Shown here: in pieces, positions 23,501 to 33,320 of the stretch
Numbering within the stretch: the first letter of the stretch is position 1
Layout of the letters: each line of letters opens with the position of its first letter
NCBI GenBank assembly: GCA_030998225.1
Contig: JAPYXD010000753.1
Location: 1-64,000, forward strand
DNA length: 64,000 bases
From: Diplolepis rosae
Taxonomy: Eukaryota; Arthropoda; Insecta; Hymenoptera; Diplolepididae
Direction of reading: 5' to 3'
The notes under the pieces: model-generated
Database searches by the model: none
Told to the model about the DNA's origin: nothing
What the model saw: only the letters and a program-made list of their open reading frames with translations
Program-made: the position numbers and the translations under genes

Positions 23501-24255
23501 AAAAATGAAGTCTGATATTCTTAGAACTTATAATTCAAAAGGTTCTATTTAATACTATTAAGTATTATAAATTTCGATGTGTAAAAATTGATATATTATA
23601 AAAAAAGATGCAAACTGAAATTTGAAATCTGAAGAGCTTGAAAAATAGAAGATTGAAATTTGCTAATTAGGATATTAAATAATTCTTAAATTGACGTATC
23701 ATTTGAAAAATCTGCACATTTTTTCTGCAAATTATCAAAAATCTTCACAAAGTTATTTTTGATTTAGTCGCGGTTTGTTTCATTCTGAAAGCCGAATTGA
23801 CTTTTGAATACAATCCTCATGAATTATTGCTTCCTGCACAGTTTACAACGCCTTTTTACACAATTCATCCTGCTTCAGTGCTTTTTAAAATTAAAAGCAA
23901 AAAACAAACTTATACGGTTTCAAAATTTATTAAAATGGAAAAAAACAGTTTCTATAAAACTTTTTAAGATTTAAATTTGTATAAAAAGCTATGCAGCTTA
24001 ATTTAAAAAAATAATCATATCCTGAAAAAAAGTTTGAAGAATCCTTATGAATAAATTTCTAAATTGTTAAAATATGTTGAAATAACAAATATTTGGATAT
24101 TGAATTGTTACTGAATAAGAATTTAAGTTAGTCAGAACTTGAATTATAAATTTGTCTTATCATTTGTTTTAAAATAATTAATAACTCACCCCCAGTAAAG
24201 CAATAATAGAAGAAGCGAAAAAGAGCACAATCGGAAATCCCTTTTTCGATAGCAT
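17567..24255 (-). CDS. Secreted TNF-receptor-like cysteine-rich protein
   Basis: Two minus-strand exons are joined in phase 0: 24255-24190 (22 codons) and 18040-17567 (157 codons and a stop), giving 179 residues. Exon 1 encodes a signal peptide: Lys4-Lys5, then a hydrophobic run IVLFFASSIIALL. Exon 2 carries two TNFR-type cysteine repeats. Cysteines fall at 26, 39, 42, 52, 60 (repeat 1) and 63, 77, 80, 83, 93, 101, 104 (repeat 2), with the family spacing C-x2-C-x9-C-x7-C and typical TDTVC/RDTQC phrases. A short Cys-poor stretch and a strongly acidic tail of about 45 residues end the protein. It may be an orthologue of the insect TNF receptor Wengen or a relative, but no transmembrane segment or death domain is seen, so as modelled it would be secreted. 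An alternative downstream membrane-anchor exon is possible. Exon 1 is supported by its ATG, signal sequence, GTGAGT donor and matching phase. Confidence 0.75.
18041..24189. other. Large intron of the TNFR-like gene
   Basis: A 6.1 kb intron between the signal-peptide exon and the cysteine-rich exon (read on the minus strand). It contains the inverted repeat at 19821-19951 and AT-rich unique sequence. No internal exon with the cysteine spacing of the family was seen. Open frames such as 20042-20332 (minus) lack recognisable domains. Confidence 0.65.
19821..19951. repeat. MITE-like inverted repeat
   Basis: The arm beginning ACCACTTGTACTAATTTTTA at 19821 and the arm ending TAAAAATTAGTACAAATGGT at 19951 are inverted copies over about 39 bases with a few mismatches. 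The centre is about 50 bases and the element is non-coding. It lies in the large TNFR-like gene intron. Confidence 0.75.
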
Positions 24256-27040
24256 ATTCCAAACTGAAATTTCTTGACGTTCTTTCAGAAAAGCAGCTTA
24301 TCTCTTCCTAGGGATTTACTCTTCACAAACGTTATTTTTCACTTTCTTCTCTAATTATTTAAATGAGATTTGTGTATTTCTTCACGCACATTCACTATAT
24401 TTATTTAATTAAATTTACTTGAGTAAATCTTTCAATAATTTTATAATTCTGTAGTTATTATTCATATCTTTTCAAACAGTTCTCTTAACTGTCTCATTAG
24501 TCTCTGAGAAAATCATCCGAAACATTTTCCTGCTCACTAGAAACGCAATATCGATTTTCTTGACCAAATTCTTCAAATAGAAACACCTTTCTTGTATTTA
24601 TTAATTTATTTCTACGGAATCGAAATCCTCTATAAAATTTACTAAGGACTTTTAGGTCAAATTCTTATTAGGGTCAAAATAAAAATTTCAGTTTTTTTTA
24701 TTAAATACAGAAGTAGAAATATAATTTCTTTATTTTTTAATAATTGATTAGCATTATCGGTTTTTAATATCTTTAAAAACGGAGCACTTTATGACCTTTC
24801 CTTGAGAATCGTCTCTCGTGGAATGAAACCAGAAGAGCTGTACAGCTGCTGGTAAACACGAGGTTCGTGATCACGTGGGAATAACACCCCCACCATCTGA
24901 TCAATTCTGAGGGTGAAATTAACTTTGAGAAAGCAGAAAATATTTCATGTTTCTATTTTTTTGTTTTCTTTTTTGCTTTCCTATTTCTCTATTTTGTTTA
25001 ATATTTATCTCTTCTTTTCTCCCCTTTACCTCCAATTTTCAAACTATCTTCCATCCAATTTAATCCCAATTGATTTAATTTGATTAGAATTCAAATTAAA
25101 AATTGATTAATTTAATTTGAATTCCAATTACATATAATAAATCCTCAGCCCTAAATACAAATTTAATTAAGTCCTAATTCATTATTTTTCAAATTCAATC
25201 AATTAATGTAAGTTAAAATTAATATTAATAATTAATTATACTTTTTTTATTAAAGTAAGTACAAATCAGAGTTGAATGGAGTTTTTGTTTTGGGTTGAGG
25301 TATTGAAGACTAGAAAATAATGAATGAAAATATAATACTGGGATATATTTTTTCAGGAAAATCGTTATTATAGATGGTCATTGTCATCATTTTCTTCAGC
25401 TGCAACACACAACATACAGCAGCAGCTGACAGCATACTTGTAGTTCTCTTTCTCTCTCTTTCTACCTGGTATCCAATCTACTGTAAGACAGGTGTAGTGC
25501 CACGCGACAGCCGGCTATCGAAACTTAGGATTGGTCACCTCAAATTGGAGAGAGAGGGTTATAATTCATCCTCATATGAGAATTAAATTCACAGAAGTAT
25601 TACTAATTTGATGAAAAAAGAAATAAGAAAAAATTGCTGAAAATAGTATTTATAAATTTTTTACTAAGAATGCATCTTATTTTTGCAAGAAATTTCTAAA
25701 TTTTATCCTTTTATTACAAATGAACTTGAGCAATTTTTAAAAATCATCATATTTATTTATTATACTCAGTCAATTCACAAAAGATAAATTAAGACTTTTT
25801 TTATTGTTTTTTAAACTAGGATTCTTTTAATTCACAAATTTTGATATTCTAGACTATAACAATTTGTGTAAAAGATTTTTAAGTATGAATTTCAAGATTT
25901 AAAATAGATTAGAAAATTTTATCATACGAATTTCAATTTCATTATTGTTTGATATTGTATATTTTAAAAAACCTAAAAAGAAGTCGTAGTCTAGAAAATT
26001 GAAATAATTGAAAATAGATAATTAAAAGAGAAAAAAGTTTTAGACTTCTCAATTTCGGCATTTTTTCCAATTTCCTTTTAAATTTTTAAAACTTTTAATT
26101 ATCTCCCTTTCGTCATTCTTTAAAATTCCCTAAACTCAACTAAATTTTTATTTTTTTATTTGAATGATTGAATTAGAAATTTTGTTGGGTTTACATTTTT
26201 ATAGATTACTTTTTTAATTCAATTAAAAATTATAAAAAAACAAGTGTCGAATTTATGGTAGCAAATTATGCGTTCACTGATACTATTAAAAATACACCTG
26301 CACCTTTCTCCAATCTATACATAATAAAATTACATCAACATAAAATAATTTTAAACACATCAATTTATTTTTATTTATTTTTATGGCTTTATTCTTTTTT
26401 ATGGCTCAATTCAAAACTTTTGTATATCACAAATTTAAATTAACATTTGTATCTTACATTCACACTTTTTTCACTCCCAATACATTTTTCAAATAAATTT
26501 TTACAAATTGTAATCATTTCTATGATTTAATAATTTTTTTAAATTTTAGCTATCTAAATATACGTGTATATATATTGTACACTTAATCATTGTAGCTATT
26601 AGTGGAATTATTGAGGTTTAATTTATTAAGTAGAAAGTCTTGGTTTGTAATTCTGCATAAAAAAGGTGTAATTAGGCATCCTATAGAAGAAAATTAAGAA
26701 GTTCAGAGGGTTCACAGTATCAGCATGTTAATTAATTCTTGCGTGTGTTCACAGAACCATGAAACGAAAATACGACCATACCACCCAAAAAGGGCTGACT
26801 TCAGAGCTCATTTCCGGTCTCATTTTTCATTTTCTAGAGGACCGTGATTGAAATTTCAAGGGAAAAAAATGTATGATATTAATTTTTAATTTGTAATAAT
26901 AATTTATTTTATTTTCATTGACAGGTTTCAAAAAATTGTTAATTATTTATTAACACGTTTTTTGATGATTTTTGCAGTTAATTGACAATTTAAAAAAATT
27001 CTAATTCATTTAAAAACTATTTGCTATATAAATGGAAAGG
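24256..27040. other. Upstream region of the TNFR-like gene and AT-rich intergenic DNA
   Basis: The first several hundred bases should contain the 5' leader and promoter of the minus-strand TNFR-like gene; 24780-24910 is locally GC-richer. A plus-strand frame at 25374-25586 has a hydrophobic start and a GC-richer second half but no recognisable domain and no partner exons, so I do not call it a gene. The rest is AT-rich and featureless to my reading. Confidence 0.5.
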
Positions 27041-27042
27041 AA

Positions 27043-27384
27043 ATCAATCCGAGTGAGTCCGAGTTATTCCGAACTTATCCGAAAAACGTTATCAAAAAAT
27101 CCGAACCTTTAATCTGAGTTAATCTCAATTAATCCGAGTGAATCCAAGGTCGGAATAATTCAAATTCATACGGATTGATGCCTGGAAATGAACTAGAAAA
27201 AATCGGATTGATTTTCATCGAACAAGATACGAAACATTTTTCGGATTGGTTCTGAAAATGATTTCGGAATGACTTGAAATATCTCTGATTCGCTCGGATT
27301 GAATCCTAATTCAAAAATTATCCGTTGAAAAACCAAAGTTCAATCCGATCAATCTGTAAATCTTTTCGAAATTTGATCCAAGCT
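27043..27384. repeat. Degenerate foldback element A (TCGGATT family)
   Basis: The left part is dense in AATCCGA words (for example AATCCGAGT and TTATCCGAAAAACGTT) and the right part in the inverted form (TTTTTCGGATTGG, GCTCGGATTGAATCC). The whole reads as a degenerate palindrome made of a roughly 10-base word. It is non-coding and related to 28479-28919, 29205-29385 and 32935-33215. Confidence 0.6.
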
Positions 27385-27824
27385 TTTACTGAAGTTTATT
27401 ATATAGTGGGTAATTGTTTTTTTATAATCTTATACATTCTCATTATATGAGATGGTATTAAATTTTTTGATATACTTTTTTGGGTACTCAATTTTTTTCT
27501 ATTAGCAATAACTGCGCAATATTACTAATAATAACGCTATTCAAATAGCTTGAGTATATTAATTTGGTAATAAAGTTTGTAAATGTTTACAATCTATCTT
27601 AATGAGAGTTTAACATATACCCAAATGATATATAAATATACATGTAATTATGAGCTCAATCAGACTAGAAACAGTAATTACGAAATTTAGATACTTAAAA
27701 TAGTAAATTAATATTTTCATCAATAACATATTTAACTGTTTTTTAATCAGTAAAATATTTTTTTATCATCCAGTCATGCCACATAATTTTGTTCATTCGT
27801 TTTCAAACCTCATTGATTACCGTG

Positions 27825-28160
27825 CTTAAAATTCCAGATAAAATTGTATAGAACCGAATAGGATTTTGCATTTTATTGGATTATATCCGGAAACCTATAC
27901 GGTTTTTGTGTCCAGCTTTTAATCCAGTTCTATCCAGAACGTCAGCAGTGTATTAAATTTTATCTATCTGATTTTATGCGGAATATTTTCCGTGTCCAGC
28001 ATTGCCCTACTTGGTTTTTTATTAGATTCTATTCGAAAACTTATACGATTTTTGCGTCCGGCTTTAAATTCGGTTTTATATGACACGTGGGCGGTGTATA
28101 TTTAATTTTGCCTACTTGGATTTCTATTCGATTTTATTTGGAATATTTTCGGTACTTGGT
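27825..28160. repeat. Degenerate tandem repeat, period about 143 bp
   Basis: The phrase around CCTATACGGTTTTTGTGTCC (about 27895) recurs as CTTATACGATTTTTGCGTCC (about 28038). Flanking phrases such as GGAATATTTTC followed by CGTGT or CGGTA also recur (about 27980 and 28140). Two or so diverged copies are present. It is not coding and of unknown origin. Confidence 0.5.
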
Positions 28161-28478
28161 AATTTCAACAAGTTGAGTACTTAATGACAAAGTGATGTAG
28201 TTTCATGCACAATTTTATTAAATTTTAAAAGTTTTAAGCTTTCAGAGTGCTTTTAAGATATTATTGTACAAATTCTTATTTTTATTTGAGACTATACTTC
28301 ACTCCCTTAAACGTCATTGAAAAGGAATGCTTGATATTAACTTTTTCAATTTCTGCTCCTAAATTTAAAAATGATAGATAAAATAGAACTTGAACGAATT
28401 GGAAATTTTCAATAAATTTTAATGCAAGCCTTCTTACTGATATTATCTTTTAAAGTCAATACTGATTTTCAATAGCAT

Positions 28479-28919
28479 CCCTGGCGAAAAGTTCGGATTT
28501 AATCACAAAAACGTTATAAATCTCGTTCAATTCAAAAATATTGAAAATCAATCCGACTTAATCCGATTCAATCTGAGATGCTGATACAAATGATTCACAA
28601 CTAAGTTCGTAATCCGAATCAATTAGGATCAATCTTAATGCAAATTAATCTAAACCGAATTTTTAATCCAAGCCAATCAGAATGAATCTGTGGTCGAAAT
28701 GATTCGAATTGATTAGGATTGGAAATATGATTAGGGTTAATCCGAGTTCGGGTTGATCCCGATTGATTCTGATTGAAAACTTAGTTCAGATTCATTCGGA
28801 TTAGCATCTCGGATTGAATCGGAACAAATCGGATTGATTTTGAACCGTTTTGAATCAAACGGCATATATCACGTTTTTCGGATTAGATCGGAATGAATTT
28901 CAATCCGAAAGTTTCGCCA
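28479..28919. repeat. Degenerate foldback element B with clear terminal inverted repeats
   Basis: The left end TGGCGAAAAGTTCGGATTT (28482-28500) is matched on the other strand by CAATCCGAAAGTTTCGCCA (28901-28919), 16 or more of 19 positions. The interior holds many AATCCGA words on the left and TCGGATT words on the right, so the whole 440 bases can fold on itself. No open frame. This is the most complete copy of the family in the window. Confidence 0.7.
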
Positions 28920-29204
28920 AAGATACGTGATAAATGGTCTGATATTATCAACATTTTATTTTCTATTCAAGTAGGTAGATAATTCTATTGCATTGAAATT
29001 AAAAGCAAGTTAAATTAATTTTTATTGTATATTTTTAGGTACAGTATTCCAGACTATTTCGAGATGGATTAAATAAATATTTACGGAAATAAAAAACTGA
29101 CGGTCTAAGTGAAGATTCAGGAAATTTTGTCTTTGTTGTCACAGGTTAGTAGATGAGGAAAACATATTCATTTTTGTGGGGCACAAAAATGGTCGTCTTC
29201 TGAC

Positions 29205-29385
29205 GAAAGCTTCGGAAAGAAATTTCGAATCATTTGGAACCAATCCGAAAAACGTTTCGAATCTCATTCGATGCAAATCGATTAAAAATCAATCCGACTC
29301 ATTCCGACCTAGGATTCATTCGGACTGAAAATTCGATTTAGATTAATCCAAGCTCGGATTGATTTCGATTAATTCTTGTTGAAAA
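29205..29385. repeat. Foldback element C, shorter copy
   Basis: The segment contains the same words as the neighbouring elements, such as CCAATCCGAAAAACG on the left and AGCTCGGATTGATTTCG on the right, with a TTCGGAAAGAAATTTCG start. It is shorter than element B. A further isolated TCGGATTGAGTAGGAT phrase lies at about 29493. Confidence 0.55.
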
Positions 29386-29789
29386 CTAGGTAAAAAAAAC
29401 AGGAAAACATCCTGTTATTTTTTCGCGAAAAAGACAAGAAAAATGACATGATCCTGATATTATTTTCCTAATATACTTTTTCGTAAGGGCAAATCGGATT
29501 GAGTAGGATAGATTCGTTTCAGTTTATTTCTAAGAATAGCTGTACACAATCTTCTTTAAATTTTTCATTTCATCACTTATTTGCGTTTTGTTTTCTTCTC
29601 TATTTTGGATTTTGTGTTTTTAATATTTTTTTATTCTATATTATTTCTTTCTCTACATAATCTTTCCTTTCATTTAAGACCAAACACTTGAAAATATAAT
29701 TGTTTAATTAGCCTTATTTTCATTTTCAGAGATCATTGAACTATAGTGATGAGTCTATTAAATCAACTGCAGTCTATTATTCATTTTCT

Positions 29790-30055
29790 GGCTTTCGTTT
29801 CAAAGCTTTGAGCGCATGCTCGTTTAGTAATTTCTGCGTATGCGTCGATCAATGCCAGAATCAACTACAAATGTTGGTGTAATGATCCAAAACAGAGCGC
29901 AGTCATGTAATGAAACTTCGAGCTTAGAGCTTTATGATTCTTTCTTGGAATTATTTTCTGTCTCTGTTTCTTTGTTTATTTATTATTTGGTATATAAAAT
30001 CCAAATTGAACCGAAGTGAGTCGATACTCTGAGAATTATTCGCAACAAAGATCAA
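29790..30055 (+). promoter_or_regulatory. TATA promoter and first non-coding exon, probably of the mpaB-like gene
   Basis: TATATAAA starts at 29991. About 30 bases downstream lies a plausible start region (TCGATACTCT, about 30021-30030), followed by a strong splice donor GTGAGT at 30056. Upstream, at 29809-29850, are GCGCATGC and TGCGTATGCG words. The nearest downstream plus-strand gene with a suitable leader acceptor (CCCTTTAG at about 33281) is the mpaB-like oxygenase. Linking the two is inference. Confidence 0.45.
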
Positions 30056-33000
30056 GTGAGTGCAGATTTTTCAATACCCAGTCAAAAAAAGCTATTCACA
30101 TTTAGAAATGAATTGAACCTCCTGAGATCAATACAATTTTCTTTATTTTAATTTTCTCTACAATTCATATTCAGAGAACAATTTCTTTAAATCAAAGAAA
30201 TAATTTCTTTTAATTAAATTAATTTTTGTTTTGATTCTAAGATATTCCAAGTGACTATTTTCTCAATTTTTTATTTAGAATATTTTTTTATTGAGTTTTT
30301 TTAGTAGAAGGGTTGAAAATTTTACTTAGTTAAATTTAGTATTAAAATTTTCAATCAGATACAAATTATAGATTTGAATGATATGATTCCATCAATGAGC
30401 TGGATCAGTTATTTGTCCTTGATCTTGACCAATGTGTATCAGGCCAAGGTCCAGCTTCAGGATATTCCTTTTCAACCACGCAGAATCTTGTGATGCAAAT
30501 GAAAAGGGAAACCGGTTTATTCAATACTGATAATTTGCAATATAGTATAATTTATTGCAATATTTACGAAAAGAACGTCAATCGAGACACCTCAAACTTT
30601 ATAATTTACGTCAAATTTCGAAGATATTCCCAAAATTCCTGACTCATTATAAAAAAAAAGGTTATATTCAGTCGTCTTCAAATTGATCTAAATTTTATTT
30701 ATCATCCATTATATGATTGGAATCAATGAAGGAATGTGTGAGAAAGAATAGGATATCAGATTTGAAGATATAAAATTTTCGATGAAAAGTCTATCTACTT
30801 TATAAATGGCTATTTTTATCAACTTCGACATATACTTGAATCGTAAATTCAAGGCAAGTAGCATATAATCATATTCATACTTAACTTTTACCATAAAAAA
30901 ATTAAATATGACAAATCGAAAAAATTTAAACACAAATATAAAGAATTATTAACTAGATACTTGCATAAAAAAGGAAAGAAGAAAGCGAACTCGATAAAAC
31001 CTTTCTTCATTTTCTTTCGTCTTTCTTTATTATTTTTAGATTTTGAAAAATGTCTATAGTCCCAGAAAAATGATATTTCCCAGGGGAAAAATCTATTAAT
31101 ATACACTTGAAAATTGTTATAACCAGGCCTTCAATGTCATCAATTCCACGTGCTTTTTATTCGATTATTCATCTTTTCTTATCTGCATTTATCTCATTGA
31201 ATATTAATTATTGTCAATGGAAATTTTTTCCGTTCGAAAATTTTTTGAAATTAATCAATTTTTTCATTCTAAATACAAAATAAAAAACGTGCTTTTCCAT
31301 CAGAAACTAATTATTATCAAACTAAATAGCTTTTATCATATGTATTAACTATCTGTGGTAAAAATATATTGTTATAATAAATTCTAGCAAAAAATTATAG
31401 TTTCTTGTAGCTTCTACAATTTTTCAGAACGTATTTGTACTTTTTTCTAAATAACTTTTATAGGTTGTAAACAGTTAAAGAAAACAAGATTTTTTTCTAT
31501 GATTCAGATGACATAATAACAATTGAGAATTCAGGAAAATTGCTTATTTCAACTCTAGTTGTATTTTACGTCATAGTTATGTCCCCCCTCACTCTTAACT
31601 CATACCACAGAAGAAGGCTATTATCAAAGACTCTTTGTGGAGCTCAACTGCAACTAAGCACAGAATCAGATTCAGTTCTTAAGTCGATACTGTCTCGGTT
31701 GCTGTGTATCAAAATTGTTTAGTTCTTGAAGCATATATTACCTCATTACTAAAAGTAATTTCAATTTTGACCAATGTAGTTAAATTTTCAATGAATAATA
31801 GTAGCAATAATAAATAAAAAATAAATAATTAGAATTTTATTTATTATAATATTATATTTTATAGAATTTTAAAGAATTTGAAATTCTTCTGTAATAAAGT
31901 TATCTTAATTGATTTATTGCAAGGAATTAAATGTAGACGAATTTAATTCAGTTGCATATAAAATTAGTTGGAGCTTTAAATTCTGAAGTTTGATTGCAGC
32001 TTAAATTGATATATTAATGATACATAAAATAATATTCTACTGTAGATTAAAATATGAGGAAATTATTAATATTTCTTATGATTAATTAATTAATTAAAAT
32101 TCTTGGTGTTAATTCCTACAAGTGTTTTACAATAAGCTTGTTTTTTAACAGGACCGATTATAAAATCATGAATCAACTGAATCAAGCGAATGAATTTCTG
32201 CGTGATAACTTTTATTTTTTACAAAATATCTTTATGAAAATATGGAAAAAATAACAAAAGACAATAAATAAAGCCTATCAACGTTTTTTATAAAATTTTT
32301 GCAATTAAATTCATACTTAACTCTAGTTGCCGATAATTTTATCATTTTTAATTTCTTTTAAAAAATTGTTTGCACCATTTTTACTGAAACGAAGTTAAAA
32401 GAGATTCTTTACATTTATATTGTATTTTCTAAATTTTGAATACATATCTTATGATGTAATAGAATTAAGTCATGTAGTCTGGTTGATCCATAGCCATAAT
32501 AGTAATTTTGTTTTCAGTTTTGATTTGCGCCTTTAAAGTCGAAGCAAAAACATGGATTTCTTACTTTAACCGCAAACGTAACGATTAAAAACATAAACCA
32601 GTCAACAAAAGTGTCTCGTGTCATCAACAAAAGAGTATTTTCATTCTGTAAATCTGAATCAGTGATAATTATAACACAGTTCTTACAATCAACGTATATA
32701 CGCTGACGTGCCAGAAAAATTTCGCTAATTCAGATTTAGAAAGTATAAATAACACGCTTCCCTAATTAGTTGATATTCCCTTTTTTTATTTAAATTCTTT
32801 ATGCCCTTTGAATTTCCTCATTTCTTGGTTTTAGAAAATATGTTTTCTACTTTTTTTAGGTTCTGCTATTTTATCTCTTTTCCCTGTTGCAAGTTGCCCA
32901 ATTTCGTTCGATTTCGAAATCTGTTCTTGTGCTAATGGGAGGATTCCGAATTAAATTCAAACTCAAAGGCCTCGGATTCGTTCGGATTAATTTTAAAATG

Positions 33001-33281
33001 GACGCACAGATTGAGTCTGACTGAAGAGACACCTCGGGTTGGCTTCAGATTTATTCGGATTGAATTTTGAATTAACTCGTTGATTCGTATGGATTGAAAT
33101 TGTGCCTCGGATTTGTTTCGGAATAGCTTCAATTGGCTCAGAAACGGATTTCGAATTGGCATGAAATAAAACGAAATAGAGTGAATATGACTCCTATCCG
33201 AAAATTGCACCAGGGCTAGTTCTTATTATTATTCAAAAACTCAGTTCTCTCAATTATTATTTATACTTTTTTCCCTTTAGG
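30056..33281. other. Probable leader intron of the mpaB-like gene
   Basis: AT-rich non-coding sequence. It contains foldback element D at 32935-33215. The frame at 31540-31722 begins with a hydrophobic stretch but matches no family I know. A phrase at 32474-32500 (GGTTGATCCATAGCC) resembles the dispersed repeat seen at 41297-41523. Confidence 0.5.
32935..33215. repeat. Foldback element D (TCGGATT family)
   Basis: The segment is dense in TCGGATT words (for example CCTCGGATTCGTTCGGATT and TTATTCGGATTGAATTTT). It ends ATCCGAAAATTGCACCAGGG, which is close to the inverted end of element B (CCCTGGCGAAAAGTTCGGAT). It lies about 100 bases upstream of the start codon of the mpaB-like gene, within its presumed leader intron. 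Confidence 0.6.
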
Positions 33282-33320
33282 TTGACGATCCAACTCGCTT
33301 GTTATCAATAAACTGAAATA

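Noticed and set aside
25374..25586. GC-richer 70-codon frame preceded by an acceptor-like TTTTTTCAG
   Set aside because: No domain, no matching donor or partner exon, and no family recognised. Kept only as a note in the intergenic entry.
31540..31722. Short frame with a hydrophobic start and an LCGAQL motif, considered as an insulin-like or other secreted peptide
   Set aside because: Cysteine spacing does not fit an insulin B or A chain, there is no dibasic-bounded C peptide with a proper A chain, and no partner exon was found.
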